This document shows, piece by piece, positions 50,643 through 58,776 of a DNA stretch of 64,000 nucleotides. Under the pieces are notes generated by a model. The model was not told the origin of the DNA. It did no database searches and saw nothing but the letters and a program-made list of their open reading frames with translations. Both the position numbers and the translations under genes were made by a program. The DNA is from M55B112 sp040903745 (GTDB lineage: Bacteria > Bacteroidota > Bacteroidia > Bacteroidales > GCA-2748055): positions 62,001 through 126,000 of the forward strand of contig JBBDUV010000006.1 of the NCBI GenBank assembly GCA_040903745.1, in the 5' to 3' direction. The stretch's first letter is position 1. Each line of letters starts with the position of its first letter.

Positions 50643-51638
50643 ATGTTTGAAGGATTTGATTTCCCTGGTTTTTTTAAGCGTATCCGGAATAAGCGGGTAT
50701 TGATCATTGGTGATGTGATGATCGACACCTACCTCTGGGGAAAGGTGGAGCGGGTCTCCCCGGAGGCGCCGGTTCCGATTGTTTCTGAGATCATTGAGGA
50801 GAGCCGGCTCGGTGGTGCAGCCAATGTGGCTTTGAACGTGAAAGCATTGGGTGCAGTACCGATCCTCTGCTCGGTAATCGGCGGGGATGAAAGAGGATCG
50901 CTGTTTATTGACCTGATGGAGGAGCAGAACCTTTCGGATGTGGGGATCACGGTGGATGATTACAGGGTGACCACAAAGAAGACCAGGGTGATTGCGGGGT
51001 TTAAGCACCTGTTGAGAATCGATGAGGAGATTGAAAATACCCTGTCCAAGAGGGTGCAGAACAGTTTCGTGGAGCTGGTGGTGGGGCTGATTGAAACCGG
51101 GGGAATAGATGCCATCATCTTTCAGGATTATGATAAGGGGGTGGTTACAAAAGCGATTATATCACGTGTTGTCAACCTTGCCAACAAGATGAAGATCCCG
51201 GTGATGGCCGATCCGAAATACAGGAATTTCATGGAGTACAGCAGTATTGCGATCTACAAGCCTAATCTGAAGGAGTTTGTAAAGGGTGTTAAGTCAGATG
51301 CCTCGAAAACGGATGTAGCCAGGCTTGCAGGGGAGGGTGAACGTTTGCGGAGCAATCAGAATATTGATGCGTTGATGGTAACGCTTTCCAGCAATGGGAT
51401 CCTGGTTGTTGATGCCAGTGGCTATTTGCACTTACCAGTAGTAAAGAGGGAGGTGACCGATGTATCCGGAGCAGGTGATACGGTGATCAGTGTGTTGGCA
51501 CTCTGTCACAGTTGTGGAATGGGTTACCGCCAGTCAGCAGCAGTTGCAAACCTGGCCGGCGGTCAGGTATGTGAAAAATCGGGTGTGGTGCCGGTCGACC
51601 GCGAGCAGTTAGAGAGGGAGTGTTCAGAGAATTTGTAA
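50643..51638 (+). CDS. rfaE1: D-glycero-beta-D-manno-heptose-7-phosphate kinase (RfaE1 domain)
   Basis: 331-residue PfkB-type kinase that phosphorylates heptose-7-phosphate in LPS core sugar synthesis. VLIIGDVMIDTYLWGKVERV (about 20-39), SRLGGAANVALNVKALGA (about 58), and the anion hole/catalytic DVSGAGDTVISVLAL (about 277-291) are as in the N-terminal half of HldE. The cytidylyltransferase half is absent, so a separate rfaE2 is expected elsewhere. A related ribokinase-type sugar kinase is a less likely alternative. Confidence 0.88.
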   Translation: MFEGFDFPGFFKRIRNKRVLIIGDVMIDTYLWGKVERVSPEAPVPIVSEIIEESRLGGAANVALNVKALGAVPILCSVIGGDERGSLFIDLMEEQNLSDVGITVDDYRVTTKKTRVIAGFKHLLRIDEEIENTLSKRVQNSFVELVVGLIETGGIDAIIFQDYDKGVVTKAIISRVVNLANKMKIPVMADPKYRNFMEYSSIAIYKPNLKEFVKGVKSDASKTDVARLAGEGERLRSNQNIDALMVTLSSNGILVVDASGYLHLPVVKREVTDVSGAGDTVISVLALCHSCGMGYRQSAAVANLAGGQVCEKSGVVPVDREQLERECSENL

Positions 51639-51734
51639 AATCAATTTTAGCGGTGAATGTCTGATTCTGTCCAGAGAGACTGGCCGATATTCATATGCTG
51701 GTTTTTGAACAAATTCTATCCTGAGCAGAGCGTG

Positions 51735-53513
51735 CTAACCTGCAAACTGGAGTTCACTTAAGTTCCTGTATATTCCGTTGGGCAGCTTGATCAATTCATG
51801 GTGGGTGCCGGTTTCAACTATCATTCCCTGTTCCAGAACCAGGATCTGGTCGGCCTTCCGTATCGTTGAGAGTCTGTGAGCGATTACGACTGAAGTTCGG
51901 CCTTTCATCAGTTTTTCCAGGGCATCCTGAACAAGTTTTTCAGATTCAGAATCCAGAGAAGAGGTAGCCTCATCCAGGATCAGTATTCCAGGATTCTTCA
52001 GGATAGCCCTGGCAATAGCGATGCGCTGCCGCTGTCCGCCCGACAACTGCGTGCCTCTTTCACCCACAATTGTATCGAGCTTCTGAGGGAATTGACTGAT
52101 AAATTCAAGCGCATTTGCTTTTTCAGCGGCATCCAGGATCTGTTCTTCAGAAGCTCCTGGTTTTCCATAGGCGATGTTTTCTCTGATTGTACCACCAAAA
52201 AGAAATATATCCTGTGGTACAAGTGCAATCTGTTTGCGAATTGCTGATAAGGAGAATTGTTCCGAAGGTTTCCCGTCAAACAGAATACCGCCCTCCGAAG
52301 GCTTGTAGAATCCCATTAAGAGAGAAGTGACCGTACTTTTACCCGCTCCACTCGGTCCTACAATTGCTGTGAGACGGTTTGCAGGTATCGTAAAATTGAT
52401 GTTTGCAAGGACAGTTTCGTCGGACCTGTTCGGATATTGAAAGGCAACCCCTTCGAATTTTACATCACCTCTGATGACCTCCTCCGGTCGGAGCTTCTTT
52501 TCCGGTAAAATGTTCTCTGCTTCTTCTTCAAAAATACTAAACAGATCCTCCGTAGCTCCCAGGAAGCGCTGAATCCGGGTAAAAACATTTGCAAGTCCGC
52601 CGATCGTACCGCCAATAAACCCTGAATAAAGAACAAAGGAGAACAGTTGCCCGGCATTGATGTCGCCCGAAGCAAGCAGAGTGGCACCTCTCCAGATAAC
52701 AGCCACCATAGCTCCAAATAGACCAAAGATCAGGAAGGAGGAAAAGGCACCTCTGTATTTTCCTCCTTTGATGCCGATATTTGCGATATCAATGGTTTTA
52801 TCTCGGTACCTTGCTGCTTCAAATGGTTCATTGGTATATGCTTTCACGCTTTTTATTCCCTGTAATGTCTCCTCAACGATAGTATTTGAATCTGCAACCT
52901 CCTTTTGTGCTTTCTGTGAATAAGACCTGATGAACCGGCCAAAATAGACTGAAAGCAAAACTACAGCCGGGAGAACTGCCAGCATGAATAGTGTGAGTTT
53001 CCCGGAAGTGATTATCAGAAGGGCGATTCCTCCTATTATAATTATGATTTGCCTTATGAATTCTGCAAGTGTAGAGGTAAGTGTTTCCTGTAAGAGAGAG
53101 ATATCAGAAGAGAGCCGGCTGTTCAGTTCACCCACCCTTCTCTTGTCAAAAAACCGGACAGGTAGCCTGATCAAATGGTTAAAGGTATCTTGCCTGAGAT
53201 CGGCCAGTGCCTTTTCCGACACATTAACAAAGGTAACGATTCGGAAATAGGAGAATACTGCCTGGATCATTAATATCCCTCCCAGTGCAAGTCCGATCCT
53301 GTTTAATTCATTCATGATATTCCCAGTATTACCTGCATTGACCAGATCGCCCAGGAGTTTCGGAAAGGCAAGGTTGGCCAGGCTCGACCCCAGAAGGAAA
53401 AACAGCCCAATGCCGTATTGCAGGCTGTATGGTCTGATGTATTTAAACAATCTGGCCGCTTCCCGGAGTCCGGACCAGGTAATTTTTTTCTTCGGGATAT
53501 CTGCTACACTCAT
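51735..53513 (-). CDS. ABC exporter, MsbA/lipid A exporter type
   Basis: 592-residue half-transporter: six-helix membrane domain (about 30-320) followed by an ATPase. Walker A VGPSGAGKSTVTSLLMG (about 381), signature TQLSGGQRQRIAIARA (about 486), Walker B ILILDEATSSLDSES (about 510) and switch His in VVIAHRLSTIRKAD (about 543) are present. The ATG at 53513 (MSVADIPKKK) is preferred to the TTG at 53627, which would add a stretch unlike the family. It resembles MsbA-type flippases; substrate not certain. Downstream (in its direction) it converges on rfaE1. Confidence 0.9.
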   Translation of the reverse strand: MSVADIPKKKITWSGLREAARLFKYIRPYSLQYGIGLFFLLGSSLANLAFPKLLGDLVNAGNTGNIMNELNRIGLALGGILMIQAVFSYFRIVTFVNVSEKALADLRQDTFNHLIRLPVRFFDKRRVGELNSRLSSDISLLQETLTSTLAEFIRQIIIIIGGIALLIITSGKLTLFMLAVLPAVVLLSVYFGRFIRSYSQKAQKEVADSNTIVEETLQGIKSVKAYTNEPFEAARYRDKTIDIANIGIKGGKYRGAFSSFLIFGLFGAMVAVIWRGATLLASGDINAGQLFSFVLYSGFIGGTIGGLANVFTRIQRFLGATEDLFSIFEEEAENILPEKKLRPEEVIRGDVKFEGVAFQYPNRSDETVLANINFTIPANRLTAIVGPSGAGKSTVTSLLMGFYKPSEGGILFDGKPSEQFSLSAIRKQIALVPQDIFLFGGTIRENIAYGKPGASEEQILDAAEKANALEFISQFPQKLDTIVGERGTQLSGGQRQRIAIARAILKNPGILILDEATSSLDSESEKLVQDALEKLMKGRTSVVIAHRLSTIRKADQILVLEQGMIVETGTHHELIKLPNGIYRNLSELQFAG

Positions 53514-53610
53514 GATCGGTTCTAACTTACTGTTGAATAACAAACAGATGGAAGAAGGGTTCAGGCAGGGTGTAAATTTAGCAGGTATTATTATGGTATA
53601 TGACAGAAGT

Positions 53611-53640
53611 AAAAACCCGGTCAGCAATTACCAAACCGGG
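53611..53640 (-). terminator. Terminator after tRNA-Pro
   Basis: On the minus strand CCCGGT (53640-53635) pairs with ACCGGG (53621-53616) and TTTTT follows. It ends the tRNA-Pro transcript 13 bases after the gene. Confidence 0.75.
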
Positions 53641-53652
53641 CTGTTACCTTTC

Positions 53653-53729
53653 TGGTCGGGGTAGCGAGATTTGAACTCACGACCTCGTCGTCCCGAACGA
53701 CGCGCGCTACCGGGCTGCGCTATACCCCG
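53653..53729 (-). tRNA. tRNA-Pro (anticodon CGG)
   Basis: 77-nt cloverleaf on the minus strand. Acceptor CGGGGTA / TACCCCG with encoded CCA at the 3' end (53653-53655), D-arm with GCGCAGCCCGGTAGCGC, anticodon arm CGTCG-TTCGGGA-CGACG with CGG, and T-arm GTGAGTTCAAATCTCGC. Confidence 0.96.
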
Positions 53730-53745
53730 AACTTTGTTTTCGCTG

Positions 53746-53753
53746 CAAAAGTA
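53746..53753 (-). promoter_or_regulatory. -7 box (TACTTTTG) for tRNA-Pro
   Basis: Minus-strand TACTTTTG fits TAnnTTTG, 16 bases before the tRNA 5' end. Confidence 0.55.
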
Positions 53754-53931
53754 CTATTTTTTATCTATATATAGAGTACTTTAAACAGGATAGATTTAAT
53801 CTTAAAAAACCCCCTTGCATTATATTTGTTGTCTAAATTTACTTTACCAATTAAAGCCGAAACGGGCTGATTTCACCAGTTGACTTATCAATAGCGAAAA
53901 ATACTTTTGTTGGGTCGTTTGGAATATCGTT

Positions 53932-55308
53932 TTATTTATGAAGTTCTTTAATGCCAAGTATTCGATTTAATTCCGAAACCATATACAAGGGCACAGAAAG
54001 CAATGTCCATTTTAACGTTGCATCTTTTTTGGGGATGTTTATCCGGGTTGTAAAATTTCCAATATTTGGGCGATCCATGTTTAAACGAATGCCGGTTTTT
54101 AGTTTTTTTTCGTATAAAAATATCTGCATCGATTTGAGCGTTCCTGTTTTTCCGGCTTTTACCTCTACCGGGTAAATCTGATTTTTGTGCTGAAAAATGT
54201 AATCGATCTCGGCATTTGAACTTTTTTCTTCCCTCGACCAATAATAAAGTTGCGGGTCCAGCCATGGTTGGTTTTGGGCAAGCAATTCCTGCCCCACAAA
54301 TTGTTCTGCAAGCATTCCTTCACTGGTTGTAATAAGGTTTTCAAGTTCAATCAGTTCTATTTGGTTAAAATGGTTTACAAAACCAATATCAAAAAAAATG
54401 GTTTTATAGATATCATCGCGTGAATATTTTGTAAGTGGCACTTGTTGCGCGTTTGTATGCTTTATGGTATGGATAATCCTGCTTAATTCCAGTTTTCGAA
54501 TGGATTCTTTTAAAAAAGCAGAACGTGTTTCTCTGTCGATATTGCTGTATTTAATTTTTTGACCCGGATTCCGTCCGCAGTATTTTAAAACTGTTTGGAG
54601 GTATTCTTGTTGTTTGCGTGTACCGTATTTGGCAAAATCGTATTGGATGGAAGTTAGAATATTGTGATGTATTCTTTGAATTTCAACTAGTTTGTTTTCT
54701 TCTGCATAGGCCTTTACCACCGCCGGCATTCCACCGATAAAAAAATAGAAACGAAGGTATTGTGAAATTTGTTTGTGGATGACTTCGCTAAACGGTTTTG
54801 AAAAATCGAATGAATTAATATAGGAAATGAGCTTTTCCTGGTTTACAGTCATTAAAAATTCTTTGAACGACATGGGGTACATATACATAAATTCCACTCG
54901 GCCAACAGGCATTGGCAAATTCATTTCATTTAATGTGTGGTCGAGCAATGATCCAGCACAAATCACATGAAGTTCAGGGATTTTTTCTTTAAAGTACCTT
55001 AGCGATTGTATAGCTTCAGGACATGTCTGTATTTCATCGATAAAAAAAAGGGTATTACCATAGTTGATTTCTTCGTTTAAAAGAATAGATAATTCTGACA
55101 GAATTCGGTTTACATCATTATCAAAAAAGATTTTTTTTAGTTCAGGTTTTTCTTCCAGATTTATATTCAGAAGGTTTTTAAATTCTTCTCTTGCAAATTC
55201 TTCAATGATATACGTTTTTCCTACTTGTCTCGCACCCCTGAGAATTAATGGATTTCTATTGGGTCTGTTTTTCCATTCTTTTAAGCATTGTAAAATATCT
55301 CTTTTCAT
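53932..55308 (-). CDS. AAA ATPase with DUF4143 domain
   Basis: 458 residues. N-terminal P-loop ATPase: ILRGARQVGKTYIIEEFA (about 22-39) and LFFIDEIQTCPEAIQSLRYF (about 88-107), then SGS-type sensor AGSLLDHTL (about 120). The C-terminal half is a DUF4143-like domain with a PD-(D/E)XK-like core (YYWSREEKSSNAEIDYIFQ and IYPVEVKAGK, about 375-405). This is a widespread, often horizontally moved family of unknown role. Start ATG 55308 lies inside a 17-bp direct repeat. The region 53760-55580 is markedly AT-rich compared with its neighbours, which suggests recent acquisition. Confidence 0.88.
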   Translation of the reverse strand: MKRDILQCLKEWKNRPNRNPLILRGARQVGKTYIIEEFAREEFKNLLNINLEEKPELKKIFFDNDVNRILSELSILLNEEINYGNTLFFIDEIQTCPEAIQSLRYFKEKIPELHVICAGSLLDHTLNEMNLPMPVGRVEFMYMYPMSFKEFLMTVNQEKLISYINSFDFSKPFSEVIHKQISQYLRFYFFIGGMPAVVKAYAEENKLVEIQRIHHNILTSIQYDFAKYGTRKQQEYLQTVLKYCGRNPGQKIKYSNIDRETRSAFLKESIRKLELSRIIHTIKHTNAQQVPLTKYSRDDIYKTIFFDIGFVNHFNQIELIELENLITTSEGMLAEQFVGQELLAQNQPWLDPQLYYWSREEKSSNAEIDYIFQHKNQIYPVEVKAGKTGTLKSMQIFLYEKKLKTGIRLNMDRPNIGNFTTRINIPKKDATLKWTLLSVPLYMVSELNRILGIKELHK

Positions 55309-55355
55309 GCTAAAATACAATAGTGTTATTTCAAATTACATGCTAAAATACAATA
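55306..55355. repeat. Two direct 17-bp repeats at the ATPase start codon
   Basis: CATGCTAAAATACAATA at 55306-55322 and 55339-55355 (33-bp period). Read on the minus strand each copy ends in TTTTAGCATG, and the copy nearest the gene supplies its start codon. Possible operator pair or a small duplication. Confidence 0.75.
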
Positions 55356-55382
55356 ATAATCTTGTTTATACAAATTTTTAAA

Positions 55383-55598
55383 TCAGGAAGACTTGCCTAA
55401 TTTCTCCAATAGGTATTCCTGCATTTGAATCTCGTAAGCCTGAGTTTTTTCCTTGAGTTCGAGCTGACTGATCGTTTCGATAAGCTCTTTTCCGTCATCG
55501 CCCATCCAATCGGTAATGTTTAAAACTGTGAGTGTGGCATAGGAGCCGTTGAGAAGCATCATTTGCAATGTCTCGTCAGTTATTATGCGAGACAGTTT
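55383..55598 (-). pseudogene. Remnant of an unidentified protein gene (3' end)
   Basis: An open frame of about 71 codons runs from the in-frame stop at 55599-55601 to the TAA... end at 55383, with no ribosome site; the first possible ATG is at 55562. The sequence (LSRIITDETLQMMLLNGSYA... ending QEYLLEKLGKSS) has a C-terminal amphipathic helix and looks like the tail of a longer protein. I do not recognise the family. It lies directly after the Gfo/Idh gene and before the AT-rich ATPase gene, so it is probably debris of the event that brought the ATPase. A real small gene cannot be excluded. Confidence 0.4.
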
Positions 55599-56936
55599 CT
55601 ATATCACAGGTTCCCAGCCGGGCTCATAGGTTCTGCTCCAGAGTTTCATGGCTGCATCGCTTTTCATTTTCCCTGTCTTAGGATCAATATCATATCCACT
55701 GTTAATGCGGTAGGCCACATTGCTGTAATGAACCATGGCATTACTGATCGCCCCATCGGCAATGGGAGCCAGTAACTTATCTTTGCCTCTGATAGCACTA
55801 AAGAAATTCTCTATATGCATGGTTGAGGTATTCCCTCCTCCGCCAAGGGCCATACCAGCTTCAGTGGAGGCTGACGTGGCCTCTTTTACCAGTTCTCCTT
55901 TACGGTCATAGATCATGTACCTGCCCCGGTCGACAAACACACTTCCTTCACTGCCGTAGATAATCGTGCCGCGTCCACCATTGAATGTATCGTATCCGTT
56001 CCTGCTGATGCCTGACCATTTTATGGATTTATTGCCGTCGAATTTATAGATTGCATCCATGGTATCGTACATCTCCCATCCATCATCCAGAAACTGCCCT
56101 TTCGTCGCATCTATATCCACTCTGTTGGGGTAGTTTACCTGCAGCGCCCATCGGGCAACGTCCATCTCATGTGTACCGTTATTTCCCGATTCTGCAGTTC
56201 CGTAATCCCATCCGTACCAGTGCCAGTTGTAATTCCAGGTCTCCTCGGTATATGGCCTTCTGGGTGCCGGTCCCTGGAACAGTTCCCAGTCAAGTCCCCC
56301 GGGAACCGCTGCCGGCTTCTGTACCGGAACACGCCCTCTTTTACTTGTATAAAAAGCAATGGCCTTATAAGGAGTACCAATTGCGCCATCATGGATTGCC
56401 TGTATAACCTCGATCGTATGCAATGATGATCGCTGCTGGTTTCCCATCTGTACAACCCGGTTATATTTCTTTTGTGCCTCTACCAGCAGTTCATTTTCAA
56501 ACATATTATGACTACACGGCTTTTCAACATAGACATGTTTGCCCTCCTTGATGGCCATAACCGAACCGGGTCCATGCCAATGGTCGGGCGTGGCATTGAA
56601 AATCGCGTCCACCTTTCTGTCGGCAAATACCTTCCTCAGGTCATTCTCAAGCTTGGGTTTATAATCTATTTTATCTGCAAACACCGTTGCTGCATTTTCC
56701 AACTGGGAAGGCATTACATCACATAAGTAGGAGAGCTTAATGTTGTTACTCTGTTTGGAAATGGCATCCGGAAAGGCTCCCAGCCTGCGTCCCAGTCCAA
56801 TGATGGCAACATGGATGCGGTCATTTGCACCAAGTATATTTTTGTAGCTTTTGGCTGAAATACCCATTCCTCCTGCCATGAGTCCGGCAGCTGCAGTTCC
56901 TGTTCGCTTGATAAATTTTCTTCTGTCTGTTTTCAT
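55599..56936 (-). CDS. Tat-exported Gfo/Idh/MocA family oxidoreductase
   Basis: 445 residues. The N-terminus MKTDRRKFIKRTGTAAAGLM is a twin-arginine signal. After it comes an NAD(P)-binding Rossmann fold (VAIIGLGRRLGAF, about 43), the EKPCSHNMFENELL motif (about 140-153, Lys of the EKP signature), then a C-terminal alpha/beta substrate domain with WHWYGWDYGTAESGNNGTHEMD (in pieces, about 243-264). Exported members of this family act on sugars or their derivatives, as in GH109-like proteins, using tightly bound cofactor. Substrate unknown. TatC in this window can serve its export. Confidence 0.9.
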   Translation of the reverse strand: MKTDRRKFIKRTGTAAAGLMAGGMGISAKSYKNILGANDRIHVAIIGLGRRLGAFPDAISKQSNNIKLSYLCDVMPSQLENAATVFADKIDYKPKLENDLRKVFADRKVDAIFNATPDHWHGPGSVMAIKEGKHVYVEKPCSHNMFENELLVEAQKKYNRVVQMGNQQRSSLHTIEVIQAIHDGAIGTPYKAIAFYTSKRGRVPVQKPAAVPGGLDWELFQGPAPRRPYTEETWNYNWHWYGWDYGTAESGNNGTHEMDVARWALQVNYPNRVDIDATKGQFLDDGWEMYDTMDAIYKFDGNKSIKWSGISRNGYDTFNGGRGTIIYGSEGSVFVDRGRYMIYDRKGELVKEATSASTEAGMALGGGGNTSTMHIENFFSAIRGKDKLLAPIADGAISNAMVHYSNVAYRINSGYDIDPKTGKMKSDAAMKLWSRTYEPGWEPVI

Positions 56937-57040
56937 TGTTTGTTATTTATTGATTGTACTTATACTTAGCTTTCGATAAACGTATTGCAGGAGAAGATTT
57001 TTAAAACTCTTTTTGCAATAGGTCGAGGGTTACGGCAAGC

Positions 57041-57048
57041 CAAATATA
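57041..57048 (-). promoter_or_regulatory. -7 box (TATATTTG) for the Gfo/Idh gene
   Basis: Minus-strand TATATTTG fits TAnnTTTG and would give a leader of about 100 bases. No clear -33. Confidence 0.4.
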
Positions 57049-57173
57049 GCAAATATGTGGCATCAAGCATTTGTATTTTGCACCAAAAAGGTTATAAAAT
57101 AGTTCTGAGCATTGCAAAATGTATGGTATAAGAAGGAAAGATCAACTGTTTATGCAACATATTCCCTACTAGC

Positions 57174-58148
57174 TTAAATCTTGGCCAGTACCATGGTCAT
57201 GGCGTGCAAGGTGATGGTTATACCGAGGTAAATATTTCTCGATATGGCAGGCTTGAGGGAGAAGAGTTTGTATTGGATCGAGCCGGCATGACAGGAGGTT
57301 ACGCAGTCGCCGCAGAGTGTGCAGGTCAGGGCCGGCTTCCGGCTGAGGATATCCTCTTTTTTCAGGGCGTCATATTTGCAGTGAGAGGTGCAGCGCATGC
57401 AGTTGGTGCAGCTGTCGTTGATTACGAGCCGCATAGGGTTCACATGTTTCACGCCGCTAACGATCGTACCGATGGGACACCAGGTGAGACAGTGTACCAT
57501 GGTATTTTTTTTTCGTGAATAGGTGAAAATGATGAATAGTCCGGCCACTCCGAAACCAATGGCGGTGAGGGTAGCTACCAGGATATCCACCTGGAAAATC
57601 CGGAGCAGGATGGTTACTCCGATGATGGTCAGCAGCAACGGAATCTTCAATCTCCACACCTTGCTGAGCGTACCCCGCCTACGCTTTTTTCTCCCTGCGG
57701 CCCATCCGTCGATCGCCCCGAAATAGCAAAAGTGGCTGCACCAGGCAGGTCCGGAAAGCAAAACTGTGCTCACAAACAGGATGGTCATTACCGAAAGTTC
57801 GCCCCTGTATATGGGGCCACCCAGGATCATCATCGGGATCGGCAGATGCAGGTTTCCTGACATCAGGAATTTTTCTGATACAGTTACACCGAGTACCAGT
57901 TGTGAGAAGAATACAATGGAGAAGGTCAGCCAGGTGATCTGTCGCCAGCGGGCCGATTTCGCCGGATCGTGCATGAACCACGCTACGGTACCACCATATG
58001 CAGCAGCGATGAACAGCTCGATCCACCCACCACCCGGAACAAACCGTTCCAGTATTAACAGCGGATTTCCCAGCTTCAACTGCACAAATACCAGCAGAAG
58101 TCCGGTAGCAAGGAATACAGAAACAGCCAGGATGGTTCTGCTTTTCAT
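57174..58148 (-). CDS. NapH/NosR-like 4Fe-4S membrane protein
   Basis: 324 residues from ATG 58148. About six membrane helices carry the cysteine motif PAWCSHFCYFGAIDGW (about 130) and a second one, HCLTWCPIGT (about 223), typical of the NapH/NosR/YccM polyferredoxin group. The C-terminus has two ferredoxin-like clusters, CTNCMRCTSHCKYDA (about 248) and CTLCGDCVTSCHAGS (about 279). It probably passes electrons across or along the inner membrane; partner unknown. A cupin gene lies 11 bp upstream in the same direction. Confidence 0.85.
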   Translation of the reverse strand: MKSRTILAVSVFLATGLLLVFVQLKLGNPLLILERFVPGGGWIELFIAAAYGGTVAWFMHDPAKSARWRQITWLTFSIVFFSQLVLGVTVSEKFLMSGNLHLPIPMMILGGPIYRGELSVMTILFVSTVLLSGPAWCSHFCYFGAIDGWAAGRKKRRRGTLSKVWRLKIPLLLTIIGVTILLRIFQVDILVATLTAIGFGVAGLFIIFTYSRKKNTMVHCLTWCPIGTIVSGVKHVNPMRLVINDSCTNCMRCTSHCKYDALKKEDILSRKPALTCTLCGDCVTSCHAGSIQYKLFSLKPAISRNIYLGITITLHAMTMVLAKI

Positions 58149-58159
58149 GGAGAACAAAT

Positions 58160-58489
58160 CTATTTTGACTTGATCATTATGAGGAGCATTTTAAACCGCT
58201 CTTCGGCATCGAGTGCATGGGGGATGTCGGCCGGCATAATGATGAATTCACCTGCACCGACGATGTGTCTCTCTTTGTCGATTATAACCACTGCTTCTCC
58301 GTCGACTACCTGCACCATGGCATTAAATGGTGTGGTATGTTCACTGAGTCCCTGGCCTTTATCAAAGGCAAAGAGTGTAACAGTTCCTGTATCTTTTTTA
58401 ATCAGCGTCTTACTCACAATAGCATCAGCGGAATAATCGATGAGTCCCGCAAGATTAGCAGTTTTTGCTGTATCAAAATCTGTTTTCAT
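58160..58489 (-). CDS. Small cupin-domain protein
   Basis: 109 residues from ATG 58489; a TTG at 58549 would add 20 residues. A single cupin barrel: GLSEHTTPFNAMVQVVDGEA (about 50-69) and GEFIIMPADIPHALDA (about 78-93). The first motif has one His where metal cupins have two, so metal binding is uncertain. Proteins like this often sense or carry small molecules. Co-directional with the 4Fe-4S gene, 11 bp apart, so an electron-transfer link is possible but not shown. Confidence 0.85.
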   Translation of the reverse strand: MKTDFDTAKTANLAGLIDYSADAIVSKTLIKKDTGTVTLFAFDKGQGLSEHTTPFNAMVQVVDGEAVVIIDKERHIVGAGEFIIMPADIPHALDAEERFKMLLIMIKSK

Positions 58490-58579
58490 GTTTTCATGTT
58501 TTGTGTTTCTGTCGCGTGGTTCGTCTCCGGAAAAAACTTTCCACGACAATCCCTTAAAGAAACGGGTTGTTATAATTCA

Positions 58580-58587
58580 CAAAGATA
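58580..58587 (-). promoter_or_regulatory. -7 box (TATCTTTG) for the cupin / 4Fe-4S operon
   Basis: Minus-strand TATCTTTG, perfect -7 match, with a start near 58573. The leader to ATG 58489 is about 84 bases. Confidence 0.5.
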
Positions 58588-58671
58588 ATAGTTGGGGGAG
58601 CCTATCCGGTAACAAATGTTACAACGGACCTAATTTATAAACAGGAGGTGACTTTTACCAATGTCCTTATC

Positions 58672-58706
58672 TGGTGCTGGTCCATAAAGTCCAGTATGCA
58701 GCACTC
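58672..58706. repeat. Family A end fragment A4
   Basis: TGGTGCTGGTCCATAAAGTC and the following CAGTATGCAG resemble the left end of A2 (GTGGCTGTCCATAAAGTCCG...). Only this end is recognisable, in the gap between the cupin and otsAB genes. Confidence 0.5.
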
Positions 58707-58776
58707 GACATTTGACAGGCTTTTCATAGAACCAATCAGAATTGTTGGGCTGAACGAAAAGTCACCGCAACAACAT

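Noticed and set aside
53653..55600. Genomic island integrated at tRNA-Pro
   Set aside because: The AT-rich genes lie on the 5' side of the tRNA, there is no integrase, and I found no duplicate of the tRNA 3' end within the region.
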